Assembly (NCBI GenBank): GCA_002104905.1
Contig: MCFE01000020.1
Span: forward strand, 62,001-126,000
DNA length: 64,000 bases
Reading direction: 5' to 3'
Source of the DNA: Basidiobolus meristosporus CBS 931.73
Taxonomy: Eukaryota; Basidiobolomycota; Basidiobolomycetes; Basidiobolales; Basidiobolaceae
This document shows, piece after piece, positions 22,141-39,069 of this stretch. A program made the translations under genes and the position numbers. Position 1 is the stretch's first letter. Every line of letters starts with the position of its first letter. The notes under the pieces are model-generated. The model was not told where the DNA came from and made no database searches. It was given only the letters and a program-made list of their open reading frames with translations.

Positions 22141-23836
22141 ATGTCACCCAACAGGGAAGAGGGACTCGAAATCACGCCGCTGCCAACGAAACAGCTTGTT
22201 ATCCTATGTTTGGTCAGGCTTGCTGAGCCAATAAATTACACCATTCTCTTTCCGTTCATGTATAGGGTATGTTGCAGTTGCGAAAAGTACTGATACATTT
22301 TCTAATTCAATGGAGGGGCTAGATGGTAAGATGGCTGAAAGTTGGAGAGAGTGAAGAGGATGTTGGTTCTTATGCAGGACTGGTTGCTGCTTCTTTCGCC
22401 ATTGCCCAGTTTTTCAGCGGTACAGCGGGGGCATCTCTATTGTAATACTCAGCTTTGCTGACCATTTTCGAGATGTATAGGTGTTCCCTGGGGCTGGTTA
22501 TCTGACCGTATTGGCCGAAAGCCAGTGATTTTAATGGGTTTGCTTGGGAGTACTATCGGCATCATAATGTTTGGACTGAGTCAAAGCTATGCTATGGCTA
22601 TCATCAGCCGCTCAATAGCCGGTATACTCAATGGGAACATTGGAGTCATCAAATCGTTGCTGGCGGAGATCACTGATAAAACGAATCGAGCGAAGGCATT
22701 TTCACTGCTTCCGCTTGTTTGGGGTATTGGTAGTGTTGTTGGGCCACTGCTAGGTGGCTTATTGTCAGAGCCGGCTACTCAGTATCCTTCTGTATTTGGG
22801 AACAATGCTATGATGCTGAAATTCCCTTATCTTTTACCATGTTTAGTCGGATCTTGTATCAGCTTGGCTGGATCAATATTCGGATTCTTTTTCCTCGAAG
22901 AAACTTTGGAAAGAAAAGTACTGGAGAAGAAACAAAAGCAAGTAGATCTGGAGTTGAAGACTTCTCCACAGGTTGCTGAGGAGCATAACAAAAGGGTGGA
23001 GGCAAAGGAAGAGTGGTCGACAGTTGGTGCTGAAGATGAAAAGAAAGCACTTCCCCATGGGTCAGGGCCGTCACTGCGCACTGCACTTACCACACCAGTC
23101 CAAGTAGTAGTCCTATCCTATGTATTGTTCTCTCTACAAAATGTGACATGGGATGAGCTGTACAATCTTTGGACGGCTGCACCCATCGAGCATTACGGTC
23201 TTGGTCTAAACCAAGCCAAGATCAGTATTACCTTGGCGATTGTAGGGATCTTGACGCCAGTAGTTCAACTTTTGATTTATCCGCCACTTCAAAGACGCTT
23301 TGGAGATCTCACTTGTTACCGAGTGGTGTTGTTTGTTTATATTCCATTTTACGTATTTCAACCGTTTGTTGCAGATCTTGCCAAGTACGGGGAGCAGGTC
23401 AAGGAGAGTAATGGAAGCGGCTATGACTTGGTACGAGTGGGAGTTTGGGCAGGGGTGGGGCTATGTCTTGTAACGAAAGTGATTTGCTCACCCATCTGTT
23501 TCACTGCTACATCGATACTGCTTACAGATGTGTGCAAAGATAAGGGAGCTTTGGGGACAGTGAACGGGTAAGCTTATTGCTCTGGGGGTTCCATATATTC
23601 AGGTATTTGAATCCCATGTTCTTCACTGTAGATATTCTCAAGCAGTAGTCTCTCTTACCCGAGCAGTAGGGCCAGCAATGGGCGGTGCTCTACTTACGCT
23701 ATCGATCAAATCCACGCTACCATATCCTTTGAACAATCATTTGGTTTGGAATACCTTGGCACTGATCGCCCTCGTCACCTGGGTAGAATCGTTTTGGGTT
23801 AAGGCCGTTTTGAGGAAAAAGCGCAATCTCAAGTGA
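22141..23836 (+). CDS. ZIF1-like major facilitator transporter
   Basis: Four exons (22141-22266, 22323-22419, 22481-23567, 23632-23836) splice in phase to 504 aa; introns are 56, 61 and 64 nt. MFS motif A is GWLSDRIGRKPV. The block LPLVWGIGSVVGPLLGGLLS, followed by QYPSVFGNNAMMLKFPYLLP and FFFLEETLE, is typical of the plant ZIF1/ZIFL group, whose founder moves nicotianamine into the vacuole. A charged central loop (about residues 215-270) separates the two six-helix halves. It starts divergently from nicotianamine synthase and is followed by the OPT gene on the same strand. Likely role: export or vacuolar loading of nicotianamine or a metal complex. Substrate is inferred, not shown. Confidence 0.9.
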
Positions 23837-24214
23837 TTCCCAAATAAAAAACTAGATGCATGGTGATGTGAGACAATGAGAAGCTATCAAGCAGTCAACA
23901 AATAGATAAAATTACATGGATAGTTTAAGCGAATCCACGAGTCCCGAAGAGTTCTCTTCAGGGCGGTACAATTGAATTGATACAATCGTGCATGAATCAT
24001 GCCAATAGCGGCACGGGTCAGAAGACTGATTGGGTTTAATATTAGAATAAACCTGCTCCTGGTGTGTACCTGTGTAAGGTGATCTTAACCACCAGGTATC
24101 CTTATATTGGTGAGGAAAGCAAGATCCACGTCTCCAAATGTACGAAGATGGATTCTTATAAAAGGTGATGATATGCCGTCCCATCCCCCACTCCAATACT
24201 CCTGATAATCTGGT
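23837..24214. promoter_or_regulatory. MFS-OPT intergenic region
   Basis: 378 bases with the MFS 3' flank and the promoter of the OPT transporter. No gene. The OPT gene is on the same strand but has its own promoter space. Confidence 0.35.
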
Positions 24215-26354
24215 ATGACTGACGACAAGGATAGCTACAGTATTTCCGATTCAAAAGGCGCTATTACCCAAGCTCTTTCTGCGCAGGGTCAGGATGCATC
24301 AGCTGTGGAGGAACGCCAGTTCACCCTCCGAGCGCTGGTTGTAGGTACCATATTGGGAGGGTTTGTTTCTGCTAGTAACTTGTATATTGGCCTTAAGGTC
24401 GGTTGGGTATTTGGTGCATCCATGTTCGGCGCTCTTTTTGGTTTTGCTATTTTGAAGCCATTCTCTCGTATGACTGGGAGCTATTTTGGCCCTAAAGAAA
24501 ACTGCGTCGTCCAGACTGCCGCCACTACCACCGGCGGGCTATATGTTGGGTTCTTTACCGCAATACCAGCCCTCTATCACTTGAAACTTATGTCAGCAAA
24601 CTTTATGGATGATATACCAGCCTTAATTCTCTGGACGGCAGGTAAGACCATTTCATGATGAAGTTGCCTTCCTCCTCGGTCGCCTAAGTGCCTCCCTTGT
24701 AGCCGCGGCATTCTTCGGGCAATTTTTTGCGGTGCCGCTGCGAAGGTACTTTGTCATAAAGCAAAAACTGCCCTTCCCCTCTCCAACCGCAACAGCCGAA
24801 GCCATCAGGCAACTGCATGCATCCATGACGGGCGAGCTCGAAGCCATGCGCAAAGCCAAGCTGATGTTTGGGTGTTTTATCGTCTCCGCCGTTGTGCCCA
24901 TTATCGGTGTATTCATTCCACTTTTAGAATCCGTTCACCTGTTGTATTGGATTGGGGTAGCTACTGGAAGTCAAGGGCTCATAGGTGCCGACCGTGTCTG
25001 GAAATGGGTGATTAATCTGGATCCAGCGTTCCTAGGTAAATTCATGGCCTTTCATATAACCAAAGCTCCTGGCGGCTAAAGTTTCGATTTGATCGAAGGG
25101 GCTGGAACACTCATTCCAAGCAGTACGGTGCTATCCTTATTTTTAGGGCAATTGATATCTTACGGAATAGCTGGTCCGCTTATGCTGACATCTGGTAGTA
25201 TCATCAGTGCAAGCGGATTCTCACCAAATGGACCATCTGCTCAATCATGGTTCCTCTGGCCTGGCATAGTTCTAATGTTGGTTTCCTCTTTTACCGAGCT
25301 GCTGTGTAATGGAGGAAGCATAGTGAGAGCGGTCCGTGGAGGATTCACAGGACTACGCAATGTTACGAGGCGCACCATAAGGCGCTGGAGGCGGAGCTCA
25401 GCAGTACACAATATCTCCCATGACGATGACGACAGAGACGACGATGATGACCCAGCGCCTAGGAATGAGAGGATCCCGGCATGGATGTGGATAGTCGGTC
25501 TGGTGATTGCAGCTATGCTTAATTGCCTGGTGTTAGGATTCTACTTCCACATGCCAGCACATCAGTCAATTTTGGCCATCGTTATTGCCTTTGTGCTATC
25601 CTTTGTTGGACTTCAATCGGTAGGGGAGACGGATATTAACCCGGCCGGCTCGATTGGAAAGACATCGCAGCTTGTGTTCAGTCAATTTTCTGCCCCAACG
25701 CTTGCCGATGCTCAACGACTCAGCCTTATGGCAGGAAACGTTGCAGGTTCGGCATCGTACCAGGCAGTGGATATGGTCAAAGATCTACTCACGGGTCACC
25801 TTCTTGGCGGAAGCCCGTTGGCTCAGTTTTACACGCAATTTGTTGGCTCGTTCTTCGCCATCTTCATAGGGGTGGGCATTTTCATTCTATATGCCTCTGC
25901 TTATCCATGTGTCACAGATGCCAGCAAAATGCCATGTGAATTCCAACTGGTCGGTGTGGTTGCTTGGAAGAATGTGGCAGTCACTATGACTACCGGCCTG
26001 GATATTCCATACGAAAGTAAAATGTTCTCGGTGGCATGTGGCATCTTCGCGGCCGTCTATACTCTATTCAAGAAGTTTGTCGTCCCAGAGAGATACCATG
26101 GGTACATGCTAAATATCAATGCACTAGGGATTGGTTTTGTTAATGCAGACCCTGGCTCGGCCTTTGGGATGCTTTGCGGCAACCTGATATTCATGCTCTG
26201 GAGTTTCATCCAGCCCAAGCGTGCGGAGTTCTACCATTACTCCGTCGGTGGGGGCCTGCTCTCGGGAGCTGGTATAGCTGGACTTATCAAAGCATTGCTC
26301 AATATATTCGGGGCCAATAAATCCTTTATAAGCTGGGGAACTCCCTCATCATAA
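24215..26354 (+). CDS. YSL/OPT-family transporter
   Basis: Three exons (24215-24641, 24703-25035, 25099-26354) give 671 aa, the usual size for yellow-stripe-like (YSL) proteins. OPT family features: FTLRALVVGTILGGFVSASN with NLYIGLKVGW, YFGPKENCVVQTAATTTGG, LPFPSPTATAEAIRQLH, FLGAGTLIPSSTVLS, AGNVAGSASYQAVDMVKDLL, and the late VNADPGSAFGMLCGNLIF. An acidic cytosolic loop (DDDDRDDDDD) lies near residue 340. The second intron (25036-25098, 63 nt) contains the in-frame TAA that would otherwise end the frame. YSL proteins carry metal-nicotianamine complexes by proton symport; beside a nicotianamine synthase this is the likely substrate, but other OPT substrates (peptides, siderophores) remain possible. 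Confidence 0.9.
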
Positions 26355-27166
26355 TTCCTAGTTAAATTCATCTCAAGTATGTAAGGAAATGTGAAATCCC
26401 AGCTTGCGCTTGTTTTATCTCAAGACAAGCTCAGAATCTCCTACGCTTGCGAATGAGCATCTCGTTGATTGCCCAAACTATTCATACATGATTTTCGACT
26501 TGAACAACTCTCTATGTATGGAATATTGACTGGTTCAGATGACCTGATACTATGAAGATAGTCCTCTACAGCCTCTCTTCGAGCGTTGCCATTCTTTTCA
26601 CAAATGTACACACCTCAGTATGATCATCAAACAACTGAATATTGTGAACACCTCTTTGTCCATGATACCCGCATAATACTCTCTAAAATCATGCAATTGT
26701 GATAAGGTACTACAGTGCTCTTCCATTTCTATGTTGAAAGTGGAAGCATGAACTTGTGAGTAAATATGCCTTTAGTATATTCATTAATTCTAGGAAATAG
26801 AGGATATACCAAGGTTCAGATCAAATATGCTGAAGTAAATAAACATTGGTATCCTGAAAGAAAGCATTTTGGCTATTTCAAAAATTACTCAATATCGTAC
26901 TAACCTGTCACTGACAAACATGAATATCATAACTAAGAAAATGCTATATCCAAAATATTTGAAGAACTAGGTGCTATATTTATTGCTTGCAATAATTTAA
27001 GTATATAAGTAGCTGCTGTATGCTCATCCAAATAAGCTGAGAATAAGCAACTGAGAGCTCCAGAGATGCAAATTGTTTTGCAACTAAGACTTCTCATCTC
27101 ATGTTTACCATTGTAAGACAGTAAGATGCCAAAATTGGCTCAATATCTTCTTATCCATGTATATCT
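26355..27166. other. AT-rich spacer
   Basis: Downstream of the OPT gene up to a solo LTR. No gene recognised. Confidence 0.35.
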
Positions 27167-27498
27167 TGTTGTAAAAATTCGTATTTCCACCTAAATATTC
27201 ACATAACTTAGTCACTTAGATCATTACCTTCATATCCTAGAGAATACTGACCAAATTCCTTGTCGGGATTTACTTAGAATATTTACCCAGAACATAAAGA
27301 TTCTCAAAGTTGTCCAAACAGCCCCAAACTTTGCACACACGTTCTTGGGACCTTCCTTAACCTATTCTACGTGTTTGTTATCCCAAGACCATGTAAAAGT
27401 ATAAATTCTACTTTTACATTCAATAAATCATTAAGTGAAAACCACATAATCTACTTGTTCTCCCAATCACTTCCAATATCTCCAAGACTCTTACAACA
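27167..27498 (+). repeat. Solo copia LTR with 5-bp TSD
   Basis: 332 bp, the same length as the LTR of the copia element at the right edge. Runs from TGTTGTAAAAATTCG to CTTACAACA and is flanked by the direct repeat TATCT at 27162-27166 and 27499-27503. Well preserved, so relatively recent. Opposite in orientation to the solo LTR on the other side of the nicotianamine genes. Confidence 0.92.
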
Positions 27499-27619
27499 TA
27501 TCTTTCATATTCCACAACTTCTGTTGCCAGAGATTAAGAAGCATTTGAAGGAAACTGTATATCTAGACAACTTAATTGACATATTAAAGTTGTATGTTTT
27601 GTGTATTCACCTATACATC

Positions 27620-27823
27620 TGTTGTAAGAGTTTGGAGATATTGGAAATGATTGGGAGAACAGATACATCCTGAGGCTCTCAGTGATTGATTGAATGACAA
27701 TGTGGTATTTACACTTTTACATGATCTTGGCAAAACAAACATGTACAGTATGCTTAAAAGGTCCCAAGCACATGTGTGAAAAGTTTGGGGCTTTTGGATC
27801 ACTTTGATAAGGTCTGACATTTA
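27620..27823 (-). repeat. Truncated copia LTR copy
   Basis: Begins TGTTGTAAGAGTTTGGAGAT and follows the LTR to AAAGTTTGGGGCTTTTGG, then degenerates. Opposite orientation to the solo LTR just upstream. Confidence 0.75.
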
Positions 27824-27869
27824 GGTGAAATACTCCAAATTAAACGCAAGAATATTTTACCATGTTGGG

Positions 27870-27984
27870 TACCCAGAACGTGGGAATTCTCAAAGTAACA
27901 CCTTTATATCCGTTAAATCGATGAAAATTGCGAAATCTACCAGTTTTCCCAATCACTGGCAATATCTCCAAACCTCTCACAACA
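27870..27984 (+). repeat. Terminal fragment of a copia LTR
   Basis: TTCTCAAAGTAACACC followed, after a gap, by CCCAATCACTGGCAATATCT and CTCTCACAACA at 27984, the sense end of the LTR. Diverged. Confidence 0.55.
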
Positions 27985-28544
27985 ACTACACATGTATTGG
28001 TTTATTTATTGAGTATTTGTACATTTATAGCCTTGTAAAACTAATGATTTAAATACTTTCAGAAGCAGATCCCAGGAAATGGTGTACAGGGTTCGGGGTT
28101 CTTTGTACATGTTTGGAAGGTTGAAAACTTCAAAGCATGCACTGATTCAGCTAATATATGCCGATTTACTCTTAAGCCAACAATTCATAATTCAGCAATT
28201 AGCAAATTATCTAGATGTATGAATGAGCCACCAGCAATAGAGTATTTGTGCTTTAAAGGGATCATATCCATGTATTTCTTTGGAGGAAAGTCTAGAAAAA
28301 GGTAATCAAAGGTTGGGCGGTATTGAAAACCTCATCTTTCAACACTGCCGATTTACAAATGGATGGACTCGAACGCTTTTACGATAATGCTCAGAAAACT
28401 TTCGATTCCTCAGGAATCCAATCTTCCAGCACTTGCACAGTATATGCAAGTCTGGTGAACGAACTAAGCACCCACACAAGCGAATGTCGCAAAATTAGGT
28501 GTAGTAGTTTATTTCTACACTGAGCACAAATTGTAAACAAGTAC
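27985..28544. other. Spacer 3' of RACK1
   Basis: No gene recognised. The part near 28060-28140 may hold further decayed LTR sequence, but I cannot support it. Confidence 0.3.
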
Positions 28545-29779
28545 TTAAGCTCTGATAACTTGCCAGACACGGATAAGGTTATCGGTATAGCCAGAGAAAA
28601 GAGTGTTGCCGTCAGCAGACCAGGCAAGGGAGATGCACTGGGGATCAGCAGATCTACGGCCAACACCGACAAATTCAGGACGGAGTTCGTCAACGACAGA
28701 CTTGGATTCCAAATCCCAGATCTTGATGCCAGATGAGGTGGCAGCGCAGAGCCAGTATCTGTTGGGGCTGAAGATCAAAGCGTTGACCTCATCACCAGCC
28801 TCAAGAGAGTACAAATGCTTGCCATCATTGAGATCCCACAACATGACAATGCCGTCCTTGCCGGCGGAAGCACAGAGGGAACCATCAGGAGAGATGGTGA
28901 CGGTGTTGACATATCCGGTGTGGCCGATGTGGTTGGTGCGAATCTTGCACTTGGAGAGATCCCAAACCTAATAACAGCGTGCGTTAGTACAGGCGATCCA
29001 TCACAGCATCAAGAAAGTCGATAATAAAATCCATCAGAATTTTGGTGAAATTTGTCTCATGTGAGGAGCGACCCTCTTCTGAAGTAGCAAATATATGAAG
29101 AACATCACGTAGGAATGAATGAAACCCGCATTCGGGAAAGACACCATACCTTCACGAGCTTATCCCAACCAGCAGAAACGATGACGGGGTTGGCGGGGTT
29201 AGGGGAGAATCTGACGCAGGAGACCCACTCGGAGTGACCGTTCTCGGTAAGGTTGTATTTGCATTCACCGAGAGTGTTCCACAACTTGATGGACTTGTCG
29301 CGAGAGCCAGACACGATTTGGCGGTTGTCAGCAGAGAAGGCAACAGAGGTGACATCCTTCTCGTGTCCGACAAATCTGCGGGTAGTGGCACCGGTGTTAA
29401 GGTCCCACAGGCGAAGGGTTTTGTCCCAAGAAGCAGAGAGAGCAAATTGGCCATCGGAGGAGATGGAGATATCGGAGACGAAGTGGTTGTGGCCACGAAG
29501 AGACTTGCGAGGAACACCGTATTGGGTTTCATCGCGGGTCAAGTGCCAGATAAGGAGGGACTTGTCGCGGGAGGCGGACAAAAGCATGTCAGGGTTTTCG
29601 GAGGTAGTGGCAATAGCAGTTACCCATCCGGTATGACCTACAGGAAGCTGGTTAGCTACATTCATTCTCTCCAGTCCATCTATCCGCTGCGTATCCATCC
29701 ATCGATATGGTCGATGCAGCAACCTGAAAAAAACTGCCGACTAACCTTCGAGAGTTCCACGTAAGATAAGAGTGTCCAT
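28545..29779 (-). CDS. ASC1: RACK1/Asc1 WD40 ribosomal scaffold protein
   Basis: Seven-bladed WD40 protein of the 40S ribosome head that docks kinases and affects translation. Three exons (29779-29746, 29637-29150, 28967-28545) give 314 aa, normal for the family. It begins [20 protein letters not shown]; repeats include [52 protein letters not shown] and [13 protein letters not shown] near the C-terminus. The first intron is 108 nt. The second is unusually long for this window (182 nt, 28968-29149) and holds a box C/D snoRNA. A TTAGGG-type double motif lies about 140 bases upstream of the ATG. Confidence 0.97.
29030..29112 (-). ncRNA. snR24: U24/snR24-type box C/D snoRNA in RACK1 intron
   Basis: Inside RACK1 intron 2. 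On the minus strand: C box GTGATGT (29108-29102), the guide segment ATATTTGCTACTTCAGA, a C'-like ATGAGAC, the guide segment TTTCACCAAAATT, and the D box CTGA (29037-29034). TTCC before the C box and GGA after the D box can form a short terminal stem. The guide segments match what I recall of yeast snR24 and human U24, which direct 2'-O-methylation of 25S/28S rRNA. The yeast gene also sits in the ASC1 intron. Confidence 0.82.
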
Positions 29780-30244
29780 TTTGGTGTGCTCTTGTGACCG
29801 AAATAACAAATACACCGGGAGAAGGACGTTCTACTAATCTAACAATTGCTTATAATCGCCCCTCCGTCCAAGTCACGTTTTTTTTTCCCGATCAAAAATT
29901 TCTTCCCACTGCTACCACTAAGGGTTAGGGAAATTTCATGGACCTCATGAGCAGCACCCCAAACACCATATTATTGGGCATGGCGCTATTTCAAGATCTT
30001 ACAATTTATGCTGCCTCCTAGCCCGTCGCCCTGGACTTCGGCCAGTGATACCGATCTGAAAGCACATGAAGTCTCCCCTCACTTCCAATTGTGCAGGCCA
30101 GAGGCAGGCACGCTTATAAGCGCAATTATGCCACCGGTCATATTCGAGCCAACACACATTGTCAAGCTATATATGCCCGGCTCGACGGAGAGCAGCCATT
30201 CATTACTTTATTAACTAATTTATCAGCATTGCTAAATAAGCCAG
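29780..30244. promoter_or_regulatory. RACK1 promoter region with telobox-like motif
   Basis: TAAGGGTTAGGG at 29919-29930, about 140 bases from the RACK1 start. A run of T (29879-29886) lies nearby. No gene recognised in the remainder up to the hydrolase stop. Confidence 0.45.
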
Positions 30245-31444
30245 CTATTTGGAGGCACCTTCCATTACTTCGAGGATGAGGCTATTATACCTATCCTCTT
30301 GCTCTGCAGGAATGGCATGGCCAGAGTTTTCAAACACCTCTAAACGGGCATTCAGCTCTTTGGCTAGGTAATGGGAGTTCGTCGGTCTAATCAGATTGTC
30401 CTCAGTTCCCGTAACCACTAAGATCGGATACCCGAAATCACGAATTTTATGCAACCTGTCCTTGGATACGTAATGGCGCATCACAGCTGAGAGTTGACCA
30501 TATATCCCGGCTGTCTTCGGAGGGGGGACAACACCGGCAGCGTCAGTAAGTCGCTAAATGATAGGATATCGGTTCAGTGGTCGTTGGCTCTGTAAATGAA
30601 TGTTGATGCCGCAACGTTACCTTGACGATAACATCTTTGTTCGTCTTAAATCCGGAATTCTCGGGGGCAGCTGCTGCAAGCCAAGTCTACAACAATGCAA
30701 GCGTAAGGACCTTGAACTGGCATGAATATATATTGCTCTGTTTACCTGCGGGTATAGCATTTGGCAGTTGTTTTCAATCAGTTGGTCAGAGTTTTTGGCA
30801 AGAAGCCCCTTCATGACCCCAAGCAACCCGGCGATTGGCGTGAAGGTCATGCCGGCATGGGTGCTTGTTAAAATCAAACAGGATATAGTACCAGGCTTAG
30901 CGGCTAAAGCTAGTTCTTGTGCAATCATTCCTCCCATGCTTATACCGATTACTGTGACGTTGCTATTCCAGCCTAGGTGATTCAGTAGCTCAACTGCATC
31001 TAGCGCCATTTCTTTAGTTCTAAACGACGAGTGTGAGGAGAAACACAAGCGAGCAATGATGATGTTTGGTAGTTACGTGTAAAGACCGGACGGAGCATCG
31101 GAATGGCCAACACCACGGTTGTCGTAGGTGCAAACCTCATACCCCTTGGATGCTAAAAACTTCGACTATTTGGAACATTTAATTCGTCACCTCTAACCAG
31201 TCAGGCTGAAAATCAAAGGGTACCTGAATCTCCCAGGCGTAGTTACTTCCAAAGAGACCTGATGTTCAAGGCAAATTAACATTCCACGAATACTAAAATC
31301 AGTGTTGGTCTCAGCAGCAGACCTACCCATGATTAGAAGAGCTTTTTTGGAGGAGTCCTCCGATCCACGGACTTGGTAGTATAGATTAAACGGGCCGCCT
31401 GACCTCTCTTTGGCTAACAAAACTTTCCCGTTCCTCACACTCAT
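30245..31444 (-). CDS. Alpha/beta hydrolase
   Basis: Six exons (31444-31327, 31258-31224, 31159-31077, 31019-30746, 30686-30621, 30553-30245) in phase give 294 aa; introns 57-68 nt. Fold markers: an oxyanion-side LIMGLFGSNYAWE, DNRGVGHSDAP, the nucleophile elbow GISMGGM (Ser), the acid in VTGTEDNLIRP (Asp), and the His in NSGHAIP. The catalytic triad is therefore complete. It looks like a soluble esterase/epoxide-hydrolase-like enzyme of the fungal pimeloyl-methyl-ester-esterase-like group; the substrate cannot be told. No signal peptide. Divergent from RPB1 with 783 bases between starts. Confidence 0.9.
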
Positions 31445-32227
31445 TGCTGTATTCTAAAATCGTTAAAGAGGCCAATCGACGGTTATTTATAACATTGAAC
31501 ATTTTATTGGTATGACATCAACCCTTTTGCAGGATGGATATCGGACCGAAATATATCGACAAATGGTTTAAAATTGTGCCACAGGGTGATGAACTTTTTA
31601 TTGGCGCTACGCGCACATTGTCAGGAAATTCGGAGTTAATGCGTACATCCATTAGGAATCATCCCATCTTAAACAATATCGGTAACGAATGTTTCAATTT
31701 TGATATTATGAATATCCAAATTGTTGATGATGTTTAAGCTTGGCATTCGAGAAGTACAAAAGTCTTCAGGTGTATTGATAAGGTGAATCCCATAACTAGC
31801 TGCGGAAGATACATCCGCAATATATCACGTGCCCAAGTGGATTTTGAGTATAAAATGGAGTATATGTTTATAACGGGCAGCTCAATTCTCTGAAGTGCAT
31901 TCGTGTTTCTTATCTCCAGTTCTCAGGTGGTAAAGAAAAGCTACTTGCACTCCAAAGAGAATTCGTAAGCTGGATAATAGAACAATACAGCTGGCTGTTC
32001 AATTGTGGTTGTACTAAACAACGTCTTTGGATGATGATTTTAGCACACTTGTAACTTGCTGCGTTGCAAAATCTCACCCAGAATTTCGTTGAGTAAGTCT
32101 TACACAAACGACTTGTATGTGCCAATCAACCGCTTGGCGGCTTGTTACAACAATGACCATCCATATCTCTAACTCCATTATCTACGATGGTTTACTGCAG
32201 TTCAGACAGTACTCAGTTAAAGAAAAC
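31445..32227. promoter_or_regulatory. Hydrolase / RPB1 divergent promoter region
   Basis: 783 bases. A 67-codon open frame (31534-31737) is present but has no recognisable domain or splice partner. The rest is AT-rich. Confidence 0.35.
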
Positions 32228-38495
<6,268 letters not shown>

Positions 38496-39069
38496 GTATT
38501 ACATTATTACAGCGATCACCCGTAGCTGTTGCTGGATCTGTACATCAATCACTCGTTCGTCAGTTCATCGATTCTAATGTTGAAGATTTTTTATCTAGTT
38601 GTATACAATGTGCCCCAAGTATCTAAATATTCATCCTTGATTCCTGCAACTTGTAATTTATGTGTCTAATCGTTTCCTCTCACTTTGACCAAAAAAGTCA
38701 AAAAAAATCGGAAAAACAATATTTGCCATAAAAATCCCCAATTCCCCTCTGTAGATGTAGTATAAATATTTAAGGAAAAGACGAGGTTTCTTTGACTTGG
38801 TAAATAAATATGCAATATCTACAGATTCAAAGGTCCATGCGCGTACGCGAAACAGAAGCATTATACAACTTACAGGTGTAATTGAGAAGGGCATGCAAAG
38901 GAGCATCAACTCGTGAACGATGTGAATATTTATTACTGATGTTTAGAAAGATTTGATGGCATTCAAGGACAAGGTCATGCCAGATGAGCACGGATAACGA
39001 GGATTTCTAACTTGGATGTAACGCACACCGACACAAGTGCATCTTCTTTGTATCATGTTCATGCGGAGG
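38496..39069. other. RPB1-CET1 convergent spacer
   Basis: 574 bases between two stop codons, containing both 3' flanks. No gene recognised. Confidence 0.4.

Noticed and set aside
22827-23093. Three overlapping minus-strand frames opposite the MFS loop
   Set aside because: Shadows of the charged central loop of the transporter gene.
25077-25079. In-frame TAA in the OPT transporter suggesting a pseudogene
   Set aside because: It lies inside a 63-nt GT-AG intron (25036-25098) whose removal restores the conserved FLGAGTLIP segment.
31534-31737. 67-codon frame between hydrolase and RPB1
   Set aside because: No recognisable motif, splice partner or homology that I can recall.
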